Source: Tubiluchus corallicola (taxonomy: Eukaryota; Priapulida; Priapulimorpha; Priapulimorphida; Tubiluchidae). From it: a stretch of 64,000 bases of DNA. A model generated the notes under the pieces. It worked only from the letters and a program-made list of their open reading frames with translations. It ran no database searches and was not told the origin of the DNA. This document shows, piece after piece, positions 43,595-55,400 of this stretch; position 1 is the stretch's first letter, and every line of letters begins with the position of its first letter. The position numbers and the translations under genes were made by a program. The stretch spans positions 228,661 through 292,660 of the forward strand of contig JAQGDQ010000166.1 in the NCBI GenBank assembly GCA_030141605.1. The letters are read 5' to 3'.

Positions 43595-43970
43595 CAGTGT
43601 TCCCTCACTTATCCCGGGTATTCCGTTCCAGGCCCACCCGCGATAAGTGAACTTTTGCAAAATAGGGACGCTGTAATTATTTGCAGGCGCAAGTACTACA
43701 TTTCGTTTTTGGTGTGTATTCATCCGCCGAATACACTATTTACTGTAAATGGTAATTTTTTATGATTTATAATATTCTTTTAATGTTAGAATTAATATTT
43801 TTAATATATTTTTATACATTTTGTGATTTTTTATGCATGTGCAAAAATACTTTAGACGGAGCACCGCAAAAACAGTAAAAATACCTCGATAAATATTTTA
43901 CATTAATATTTCTGAAAACCCGCGAAACAGCGAGTCCGCGATAAACAAATCGAGTAGCGAGGGAACACTG
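43595..43970. mobile_element. pogo/Tigger-like MITE, copy 3
   Basis: cagtgttccctcacttatcc to gcgagggaacactg, flanked by TA on both sides (target duplication). Confidence 0.88.
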
Positions 43971-44224
43971 TAACTGCACTACTTACAGTCGTATGTAATG
44001 TCACTTTACCACAATGTAAAGTTGAGGCCTCAGCATTTCCTGTAAATAAACCATACTGCAAATTTTTTTATTTAAAATATAGAATTTCATTTTATTGTTT
44101 CTATTCTGAATTATGTAGCGGAACCATAATGTTTTCAACGCGTAGGGGCTCTTCATGTCTTAATCCCGGCTCTGAATATATTCTAGAATTATAGCATAAT
44201 TGTACCCGTAGCCAAAAATTGCGT

Positions 44225-44618
44225 TAGTTGCACATCAATATCATACCACAATCCTGGTACAGATTATACAAAACAAGGCATCATTGATAAATCTTTAGAG
44301 CTGATGTCAACATAGCACAGCCTTTTATCTTTCTTCCTACCATTTCCACTAACACGTCCTTCTACCCTTCCTGTGTGATCTAACCTTTGTCCCAGTTCTT
44401 TTTTTGTTCAGTCATCCATTCTTTTTTTTATCTGGTTCACATGACAGTGGGCTTATACAAGCCTTTGCTTCTCTAGCCCCGCTGCAATACAATTATTCTT
44501 TTATGATAACAATAGTGTATGAAACATAAGAATTTAATACAGTATGAAGTAACAATTTAGATGTCACTGTGTGCTTAATGTCATTATATTGTACTAATAA
44601 TAATAAAAAAAATTCATC
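44225..44618 (+). mobile_element. LINE 3' UTR copy (same family as 31316-31730)
   Basis: aaaacaaggcatcattgata, ttagagctgatgtcaacata and agtgggcttatacaagcctt match, ending in an A-rich tail. Severely 5'-truncated. Confidence 0.8.
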
Positions 44619-44638
44619 ATCGCCATTTTTTCTTGCAG

Positions 44639-44802
44639 AGTGTAAAGTAATGCCGGTGTGCCGAAGTGCCGATGCGCAATATTTAGTCAGCACCTTTTCC
44701 ACATTTTCGGAGAAACTTTTTAGGCTTCATCGATCTTTTGCTATTTTCTTTATAAATAAAAAGGGAGAAAGTATTACTGAAACAAACTTGCCTACAGTCT
44801 AG
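44639..44802 (+). CDS. Orphan terminal-exon-like ORF, possible alternative MAEL end
   Basis: A strong acceptor (ccattttttcttgcag) is followed by an open frame ECKVMPVCRSADAQYLVSTF, FSEKLFRLHRSFAIFF, KKGESITETNLPTV and TAG. The entry phase suits MAEL exon 13 (GCA G then AG TGT). The composition looks more coding than its flanks. I recognise no family. It could also be an exon of an unseen gene or part of a transposon. Confidence 0.3.
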
Positions 44803-45560
44803 AATCGCAATGAACTTAATGCGAAAAAAATATGTTCAACTATTGTAGCACTTTTAATTTTAATTTTAATTAATTTTTTATTGTGTTTTGTATAATTTTC
44901 TAACAGTATTATTCATTTATATTTGTTAATCGTAATGCAACAGTAATAATATGGGAAGATATTATTTAAAGATAATTGTAATCAAGCTTACATGTAATAT
45001 TTAAGAATTTGTTGCAATTTTGTGGCTTACTAATTAAACGCTTTATGTCAAGTTTTTGTTTATGATGAAGAATCCGTCATCTTTTATAGGTTTTACATGT
45101 CAAATGTAGACCTGCGTTAACTCAAATGTAGATTTAGGTAATTCAAATGTGTCTTGGTAACTCAAATGTAGACTTAGGTAGTTCAAATGTGTTAACAATG
45201 ATTTTAAATTTAATCTTCTTTAATTTCAATTTAATAATTGCTCTTAAGTTAAAATAACAACGTTAGAAAACGATACCTTCTTAAATAAACAATGTTTCTT
45301 GACAGAAACTAATTCATTAATGCATTAAAATTTAGCGTAAATGTGACATGTTTTTACCAGCTAGAATACGGCTTTCTTATCAGTAGAATTCGTTTGTAAA
45401 ACTTGTGTTATGTATTTCCGAAATCCCACAAAAATTAATATTCTCGATAATGTCAAGTTTTAATTTATCTTATTAAAGCGGATTTAGGTTTCATTATATG
45501 TTTAAGGTTTTTTTTAATTTATCATTGTCAAAGTTGGATTCCGTTGGATTGTGATGCATA
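44803..45560. other. Intergenic, nothing recognised
   Basis: AT-rich sequence with a minor caaatgtagactt-type motif repeated four times at 45100-45190. No coding or transposon signature seen. Confidence 0.5.
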
Positions 45561-45569
45561 TTAAGCAAA

Positions 45570-46628
45570 CTGTAATTGTGCAGTATTCGCAGTAGTAACA
45601 TTAAAAACTGTAATTGTGCAATATTTGCAGCAGTAACATTAAAACTGTAATTGTGCAATATTCGCAGTAGTAACATTTAAACTGTAATTGTGCAATATTC
45701 GCAGTAACATTAAAACTGTAATTGTGCAATATTCGCAGTAGTAACATTAGAACTGCAATTATGAAGTATTCGCAGCAGTAACATTAAAACTGTAATTATG
45801 CAATATTCGCAGCAGTAACATTAAAACTGTAATTATTCAGCATTCGCAGCAGTAACATTAAAACTGTAATTATGAAGTATTCGCAGCAATAAAATTAAAA
45901 CTGTAATTATGCAATATTCACAGCAGTAACATTAAACTGTAATTATGCAGCATTTGCAGCAGTAACATTAAAACTGTAATTATGCAGCATTCGCAGCAGT
46001 AACATTAAAACTGTAATTATGCAGCATTCGCAGCAGAAACAGTAAATGCAGCATTCGCAACAGTAACATTAAACTGTATTTATGCAGCATTCGCAGCAGT
46101 AACATTAAAACTGTAATTATGCAGCAGTAACAGTAAAACTGTAATTATGCAGCATTCGCAGCAGTAACATTAAAACTGTAATTATGCAATATTCGCAGCA
46201 GTAACATTAATATTCGCAGCAGTAACATTAAAACTGTAATTATGCAATATTCGCAGCAGTAACATTAAAACTGTAATTATGCAATATTCGCAGTAGTAAC
46301 ATTAAAACTGTAATTATGCAATATTCGCAGTAGTAACATTAAAACTGTAATTATGCAATATTCACAGTAGTAACATTAAAACTGTATGCAGTCTTCGCAG
46401 CAGTAACATTAAAACTGTAATTATGCAATATTCACAGTAGTAACATTAAAACTGTATGCAGTCTTCGCAGCAGTAACATTAAAACTGTAATTATGCAATA
46501 TTCACAGTAGTAACATTAAAACTGTATGCAGTCTTCGCAGCAGTAACATTAAAACTGTAATTATGCAATATTCACAGTAGTAACATTAAAACTGTATGCA
46601 GTCTTTGCAGCAGTAACATTAAAACATG
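45570..46628. repeat. 37-bp minisatellite, about 28 copies
   Basis: The unit cagcagtaacattaaaactg then taattatgcaatattcg repeats with length variants (short forms actgtatgcagtcttcg). It sits between the convergent 3' ends of MAEL and the EGF receptor. Confidence 0.96.
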
Positions 46629-47171
46629 CGAATATGTAACGCTCGCATCACACGGTGTAATAACTTCAAATTCCAAAAATACAGGAAATGAGATATACGA
46701 AATCTATTTACATTTATTACTGTCCAATCTCGAAAGGGGGGTGGGGTCTACATGATACTTTTCACATCTTAAAAGCAACAAATTTGATTGTAAATTCACT
46801 AAATTCAAACAACGGGTCTTCGACTGTGCCTTGACAAACAACCATTTAAAATCACTAACATAAAACTGCCAAGATGTTCGTTTAAAATGTAAAAGTGTAC
46901 AAAGTTTAAAAATTATACAGTAAAAAAGTTTTAAAAAATTATGCCACGTAAAATTATTATAAATTACTCAGTTTGCTGCACGACGTCTTGTACATTGTAA
47001 CATTCACAATACCATGATGATAAAACCATTAGCTGTTTAAGAAAATCGCATAGTACACAATAATTAAATAATTACGCTCTAGTCATATATATAAAATACA
47101 GAAGCTTAACAAAAGGTAAAATACAGAAGCTTAACTTGATTATAAACGGTGCATTAAGGGGGACCAGGAAG

Positions 47172-47735
47172 CAGTGGCAGCTCGTAGAAAAATTACAGGG
47201 GGTGCTGCTTCAGAAAAAATTTTAACCATTGTTTTTATATTGTGTAAACCGAAACAAACATACGTAATTTTGATGTTGTAATTTGTAATTCTAGTTTTAA
47301 ACAAAGAAACATATAAAAGTTTATACATAAACTTAATAAAATCCTAAACAAAATTTTTTTTGCTTACGAATAGCCGAAACTGTGTGAATGACATTACTTT
47401 TCTGCCTAGGCCCAGACATGTGCACATGCCCGCATGCACACAACAGCCAAACCTAAACAAAAATGTTTTTGCTTACGAATAGCCAAAACTGTGTGAGTGA
47501 CAGTACTTTTTCTAGCTAGGCTCAGACATGTGCACATGGCCGCATGTGCACGACAGCCAAACACACCACTGGGCTGTGAAGCAAACGGTACTACCCTCAC
47601 ATGCTCTTGTTCCGTACAAGTATAAAGAAAGAACTTGAGAAAAACGACATTTTATATTGAATATTATTGATAATATCGAGTGAAAATAGGGTGTGCTGCA
47701 CTTTCACAGCAGCCTACACAAGAGCTGCCACTGCT
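47172..47735 (-). mobile_element. hAT-like element, copy 2
   Basis: Ends cagtggcagctcgtag and gagctgccactg are inverted. The flanks ccaggaag/ctagaaag agree at 6 of 8 bases, as for an old 8-base hAT target duplication. Opposite orientation to 27929-28528; two tgtgcacatg-rich blocks are duplicated inside. Confidence 0.75.
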
Positions 47736-47815
47736 AGAAAGGCTTGAAATGTGCAATTCAAGCACGCAATATCACGGTACTTTCAGAAATAACTTACTAC
47801 ACAAATGCACAAAGA

Positions 47816-49482
47816 TCACATACGCGTAACTGATGATTTGAAACTTCGAGGCGTATCGTACAATTCACCACTCAGCGAAGTCAATGAATTTTCATAGATC
47901 CCATACGAATCGTTGGGATTAGAAAACATATCTGCAGCGTTCGGTTCGTCATGAATGTTATGGTTAACGCCACTATCACAAAGCTGCGTATTTTCCGGGA
48001 TATTTTCTAATTGAGATTTTTGTTGAATGTCGCCATTAGTCCTACCGTCCGAGCTCGAATCACCGTCAAAATTGCTGGAAGAATCACCCGCCATTGCATC
48101 AGTGAGAAAGGACGTTCTGGGAATATCGTAAACGCTATCGTCCGACGCGGTCGAAATGCGATTACCGGATGCGTCCGGGTTTTCCGGGGTTTTACTCCGT
48201 TCCTTGTCCGGAATTCGCGGCGGCGGATACTTTCCAGTCAGTTGACCTTCCGTTAAACTATTCATTGACCTGGTTGAAATTCTGGATCTTGGCGATTGGG
48301 ATCCACTGCCGGAACTACTTTGCGAAAATCTACTTGCATCCGATCTATCGCTCACACTAGATAGCAGCGAGATGGGTCTTCCGATATTGTCCGAAATTTC
48401 CGAGTAAATGTTCGACTGCGGCCTTAGGTTGTCATCTTCGGCATTCGAATTTAAATATTCATCAGGTCTAGGAGGGAGGGGACTATTAGGGGGGCTGCGC
48501 TGTACACGGCGGGGTTTACTGGATGTCTTGGGACTAGTCGGTTTACCGGGAACTAGCTTTCGTGGACGAGGTCGCGGGACGGAAGACTGTTTTCCCGAAT
48601 GCTGATCGACATCGCTTATCTCGTGTTTCGGAATCTCTTTTCTCGGGCGAGGAAGAGGCGGTTTCCTTCTAGGTTTTTGTTCGTTTACCGCTATGTATTC
48701 GTAGGTGCTAGATGGCTGCAGCGGTACGTCTTCGTTGTCGGAGCCGTCAAAAAACGTACTTTTGCCGACGGAAACCGTTTTTGCCGCATCACGTCTGGGA
48801 ACCGGTTCTTCGGGTAAGTCAAGCTCACAGTACTCGTTCTCCAATACAGATGGAGGATTATTTCCATCTGTCAATGAATCGTGCAATCTTGACGGTGAAC
48901 TTACCGGCTCGCTAGCATCAGAGTTCGAACGCACAGATGATGCGGTATCGATACCGCTGCTCAACCGCCCGTATATGCTTGGCGGGGACGATGGAACCTC
49001 CGCAGCTGGACGAGTGAACTTACGCGAACGGTCGATTGTATCGTACTGACCGCCACTCGCCGACAATTCCACATCATCCGGGTAATCCTCGGAATTTTTC
49101 GTCTCTTCTTCGATATCGGCGTACACCACATCCTGCGTGGGCTCGTTTCTGGCGACAACGATCAAATCTTCGCCTTTATCTCCAACAGCACTGCGCACAT
49201 TATTCAAGTTCGAATTACAGCACTGTACCGTAAGACCTTCCGGTTCTTCTTGAGGAGCTATGTATTCGTACACGTTATCAGATGTTGGAGAATCATTTCC
49301 TTCCGTTGGTGGTAAATCGGCACCCGCGTCCGCGAGCGGATTATTAACCATCACAGGAGCGTTAATGTCCACTCTCGTGAGAGGCGTCTGCTCCGTAGAA
49401 TCGCTGTCACTTTCCACTGGACTGCCGGTACTTTTTGACGAAGAATGGTAATAAATCGGATTCATCCCGGAAGCGGCTGTTC
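47816..49482 (-). CDS. Cytoplasmic-tail terminal exon, tyrosine-rich
   Basis: 555 codons from acceptor tttacag to TGA at 47818-47816. After NPIYY it is disordered and Ser/Pro/Asp-rich with spaced tyrosine motifs: VYEYIAP, VYADIEE, YDTIDR, YGRLSS, YCELDL, YEYIAV, YLNS, YSEISD, YDIPRT, YENS and YDTPRS. The proline block KPPLPRPRK and [13 protein letters not shown] fit SH3 binding. YxxI/L pairs suggest ITAM-like docking, YxN suggests Grb2 and YxxP suggests Crk/Nck (inference). GC content is clearly higher than in the surrounding DNA, as expected for coding sequence. Confidence 0.9.
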
Positions 49483-52400
49483 CTGTAAAAGCAACCGTGA
49501 CAGATTAGAAGATGTTATAATGATCACCGTTTTGTTCACGGAACTAAATTCAGGACTTTGCTCGGTCAGCATGGCAATGTACTCGTACATGTGACTGAAT
49601 CACGTGCATAAACAAAGGTCTATAAAACCGTCTAAAGTTTACACTAGATGCTAAAGTACAAAAACATGTATGCTCATGTATTATTTATACATCTTGCTAC
49701 AAGCGAGCTAATCTTAAATATGAAATAAATGCAATGAAAAGTGCTACTTGGTTACATACCAGAGAACTGGAATCTTTATCTTAATCTTACTGTAATTACA
49801 AATAGATGACAACTGTATTAAATCATGTACTGTGCAACATACATTATTTACTTAATTTATGTAATTTGACACAAGAAAAGAGGCACCTGAAGTAGATTTC
49901 AGAAAAACTGCCTTAAAAATTTTATTACTTTATAGCAATTTTATGCGTGTATCGTATTCGCGTTGGAAAGATTTTTTGTTTGCTTTCATTTTAAATCTCC
50001 CGCAATACTGTTCCGAAGTCACCATTATATGACTTCATGTACCAAACGTAAATCAAGGGAAGAAAAGGAAATGTTAAATTATATCTCAAAAGACTTTAAA
50101 GCAAATCTATATTACTAACATTTTCGCTTACCTGCTAGAAAGATTTATGTAACTAGAAAAGAAAATTATTAATTATTTAAAATGTTTTCACCAATGGGTA
50201 AAATGTCGCTGACTCACCCTCCAGGGAGCGCCACTCACTAACCAAAAACTTATTTTTAATCTTATTGACAAGATAGAGTAATTTAAAATTTTACTTAGCT
50301 AGTGACTTGTGCACTACGAATGCTCTGATTATTTTTTCCAACTTTACACAATGTTAAATAAACTTGTTTCAAATGACTTATCATCAAAGGCTGCGTCTAA
50401 CGGTCATCGCGGAAATTTACATGCTTTATGCAGCGTTCCTGTCGATGCAAGCCCTGCATGCAACAAGGCAGTACGTAAGTGGTATAAAATTCCAAGACGA
50501 ATTTTTTATGCTTTATGTAAGTGAGAGGTTTTCTTGTGCTTTAAAGGAAGACAGGATGGTTTTTCATATAACTACCCAACTTTCAAATGCGGTAAAAAGT
50601 ATACATCTTAACTCCAATAATACGGCGAAAGTGTTTTGATAAAGAATAGACTAAAATCTTAATTAACGGCAGGCAAGCCCAACTATTGATGACATCACAA
50701 ACTAACATAATTTTCAACAACAAAAATATTCCATGAGCGTGTTGCACGTGTTCGCGAAAGAGAAAATTGAAGTTCAGTGCTACAGTAAGATATTCAGTGT
50801 GTTGTACTAAAGCAAGGCAAGTTTTAAGGTAAAAATTTAAATTTAAATTTTATCGCTGTGCTTACGCGTGAGCTGTTGAACGAGTGTAGTTCATCACAAA
50901 CTAACACATTTGAACTGAGAGGTACAGCAGCTGTAGGTGCAACGTTTTGCGAAATGCAGGCGCTAGTGCCCGTCTAACTAGCGAATGGCGAAATGCATGT
51001 AACAGCGAAGAACTAATGGCGCGAACGTGAAATTGTGTTTGTGAGGAAATAATTCTTCCACGTAAGTCATTTTTGAAAAATAGTGTTTCCTTTCAATATT
51101 TTAAAGAATAAATTGTTTTGACCTACAGTTTAGGGTTGCTCTGGCTTTCCTTTACATAGTGCACTGCAATTGACTCATAGAAGCCGTTTATTGATAAAAA
51201 CAGAAATCCCTTAGTAGAAGCTGAATAACGATGCAGCCTAAACTATTATTAAGTTTTCTAAAAACATCAAATTTGTGTAAACCGAAGCACACAAGTTATC
51301 AATTATAATCATTATATAAAACAGATACGTGTGCTTGCAAACCAAAATCGTCCATAAATCGGTATAGTTAAAACTACATTATGATGCCTCAACGTAGAAT
51401 GACCAAAAATTCAGTCAAATGTCAATTTTTGTTTTTTTATAAACACAAATGGTAAATAAACGGCCTTTTATATTAAAAAAACATTGAAAATTCAATTTTA
51501 TAACCTCCCAACCACTTTTCTGGCTAGAAACTAGTACTGCAATTGTATTTTCAACTCCGATGATAGCTCCTGGAAGCTGTCATTTTGCTTCAGGTTTTTT
51601 CTATTGCCAAGCCCAGAGATCTTTGTCAGGAAGAGCCATCTACCGGATTTAAACATAACTACAATGTGCTCTTGGAATGTCTGTAGCAACCAACATTTGT
51701 ACGGTTCTAAGTGTTTTGTAGAGACGGGACAAAAAACAATGGCTGACTTTAACAGTGATTTTCTCAAGATTATGTTTTTCAGCTTGCAGCCTGCACCTCA
51801 ACTTCAACGTGGATTATCTCAGCTTAGAAATAACATAGAGTGATGAACAGGGTATCAAAATGATCCTCATGAAATGGAGATTCAGGACGTGTAAATAACT
51901 AGAAAAGCTTAATTGCCGACTTATGGACGATTTTGCTACACATGCATTTATATCAATTATAATAATTATATAAAACAGATGAGTTTCTAAATAAAAAAAA
52001 TCACTGCATTTATGTGTGGTTAACACTCTTAATTCTTTACTGTGCTTGACGTTATGCCTTGTTATGCTTTGAATTGCATTTCTGTGTTGAGCTGATTTTT
52101 GTTGCTTTTGCCTTTTATATATACATATACATACATATACATATACATAAAGCCTGTAAGTAAACTTGTATTTTTAATAAGGGGCAGCTGACCAAGTGAC
52201 TAATAGGTCTTTCGCTGCTCCTTTTCAGCTGCAATGAACTGTAAAAATAATTATGACGAATTTTAACTGCTATTGAGAAAATAAAAAAAATTGAATTGAA
52301 TTTACCTGTACGTGTTGTGCTGGAAGAACTTCAATTGTTCACAATCTTAATTTTTTACCTGTATGTGTTGTGCTGGAAGAACTTCGATTGTTCACAATCT

Positions 52401-55400
52401 TAATTTTTTACCTGTACGTGTTGTGCTGGAAGAACTTCGATTGTTCACAATCCTATTTTGGTCGTAATTGGGATTTTGAAAGTTATACTCCGCCTCCGTG
52501 GGTCTCCTGTACGTTCGTGGCGGAGGTCTTCGCGGCGGACTGGACGAATTACCGACATAGTGAACATCTCCATTGTGGACACAGCGAGTCTTCAGTTCAA
52601 TATCAGCACCAGATCTGTAAATAATTTGACACGATGACCAAACTAACTAGATCATGTGATGCAGAATAAGAGTTTTCACAGTTTCAGTGATTGATGATGA
52701 TCGTGAAAAGGTCAAAGGTTAAGTGTACCAGACAACGCATTTGTGCACACATGACGATGTCTGTCTGAATAAACCTTTTCGCAGTTCCAGCAATTGATGA
52801 GGATCATGAAAAGGTTAAGTGCACCAGTCAACACGTTTGTGTACACTTGACAACGCCTCGCAGCACATGCTGTTGTAATAGTAACAGTTTTAACAGCTAG
52901 CTAGAACCTTACCTAGTTCATATTCTCTTGTTCCCAAGCAAGATTCAAAACAAATGAAACAACTGAACTGATGTGAGAGACAGCTTTGCTTTACCAACAC
53001 GTCATGTGCGGTTGCTGTTAAAACGCACAGCTGTGGTACACTTAACTTTTACCCTACAGCAACTGCAAGTGCGCCCAACGAAACTGTGAAAAGGCTTAAT
53101 GGAGACATTAATAATAATGCAGCAGCTTGAAATTACATAACTTAGTTTAAACACCAGCATAAATTTGATCAAGTTTTTCTTGCACACATGTGTGAAAGCA
53201 GCTTAATCAGCACAACACATTTGCTCACGTGGCAGTTACTCAGCATGTTATCATTAGACAAATGCTTTTTCCTGAAATGTTTACACAATCATGCATACCT
53301 CTGCTTGCGACGCCATCGCACAACAAGCACTGCTAATAAGATAAGCAAGAAAAACACGACTCCTACAACGCAACCAATCAGGATGGGCAAAAAATCGCTT
53401 CCTTCGTTGTCTGCCCCTGCGACGAGTTCTGCCACCTCGCAAGTGTCTCCTTCCCAACCTGCCGTGCAGTTGCACCAGCCGGTCACTGGATGGCACTGTG
53501 CACCATTTTTACACCTACATGCAAAGGCACAATCCGGGCCATATCTTCCAGCTGGACATTCTGAAAATTTCAGACTAAAATGAGAAATGTGTAGAACTGT
53601 TATAACAATGCAAAAATTTTTCATCATATATTTACTATGCCAGATTATTAATATCCTGCTATTTGATCTTATAATAAATTATACAGTAGGTTGATATGAA
53701 GAAGTAAAATACAGGTGAGCTTTATTTATATATTTAAGTCACATGCTTACTAAGTGATCTCTGAAAGCCAACTGACCAGGTAAGTTTTTTTCCATGAAGC
53801 AAGGAAGCCAGCAATTCAATGAAGGTAAATGTTATTCATACTAGTTCAAGGTGAAAGTTTAGACTGTATATAAGAAATAGACTTATTTTATAGCTGAAAT
53901 TTCTTAATGTTTTAATGTTTTTTAATGTTTTAACAAGAGAATGTAATAATATGACTAATGATCATAATTAAGAACTAATAATTAATAAAAATAAGATAAA
54001 GAAATTGTGAGCTTCACGACAGCTGATACCTCAGCTTACATATCTGGATTGAAGCCGTGAGACTATACAAAAGCAACATAGCAAACACAGCAGTCGCCGC
54101 TTAATAGACTCGCGGTTAATAGACTCAATCGCTTAATTGACTCAAAACAGCCTGGTACTGGCCGCTTCTACTCAAATGTACATAAAAACTGTCAGTAATT
54201 GACTTAAATAACTTAGCTTAATTGACCCAAAAACACCTGAAACGGGCCGCTTCTATTCAAATGTACCTAAAACTATCGGTAATTGACTCACATAAATTCA
54301 CTTAATTGACTATTTTTCCTACTTAAAACAAGACATTTGTTTGTATCCAAACAGCCTTTCCTACTTTTATGTCATCTTTACTTCCCTTTTGTGCATTATG
54401 TATGTAGAAACAATCATGTTAAGTACCGTTTTGTTTGTAAACAGGTACGCTTATCATGCGCTAATACACTAGTGTAGCGGTTTTGCTTTGAATCTGTTAC
54501 CTGCTCGCCCAATGCAAATAACCTTGCTACCCAAAGAATTTCTGGAAGCTAAACATTTAATCACTTGCTTAGCGGTTTCCTTTTGATGCTCTAGTTGCAA
54601 ATCACGCTTTCAGGCTTAATGAGTTAATAGTAAAAGATGCGCGTACAGTATAATCAGCTGGTATTCGTTGAGACTTACAAGAGTAAACATCGTACAGCAA
54701 GTAAGAGCATAGAGTTAAGAAGTTTGAAAAATGGAGCATAAGCATAAAAATCTAACAGTTAAGGAGAAACTGAAAATTTTAGCTCAGTACGATCTAGAAA
54801 AGTATACTTTTTAATTTACTGTTAATTCACTTATATAAATTAATATTTTAAAATATTTTTTTTCTAATTTATAACTGCACAAAGGAATTTAGGGATTACT
54901 TCGTTTCTAAAATTCATTAAAAACCTTTGCAGTGCATATTTATCTGATGAATCATACTTCTATACCTGTAATAGGACACCCATCGGTTAATAGATTTAGT
55001 CGGTTAATTGGGTCAAAACACTTCAGTCCCAAAGTGAGTCTATTAAGCGGCGCCTACTGTATCATAATTCAATTTTAACGAAATAGTTCAATGTTGATTC
55101 TAATATCATAAGCACTGCTTGATAAAATGCGATATTACAACGTACAATTTCGCATTATTTGAGACATCCCCGTATTCTCGGAAAAATTTAATCTAACACA
55201 TTTGAATATAACCCGAAGCACAATCGGAAAAAGAGAATGCTATACATGGGCTTGTATAGCAAAATGCAAGACTCACAGAAACCATTTATTAATAAAAATC
55301 AACAGAAATCCCTTAACACAGGCTGAATAACGATGCAGTCTAAACTATTATTAACTTTTCTAAAAACAGTGAATTTGTGTAAACTGAACTAAATTATCAA

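Noticed and set aside
48011-49451. Several plus-strand frames of 60-115 codons
   Set aside because: Shadows of the GC-richer receptor tail exon on the minus strand.
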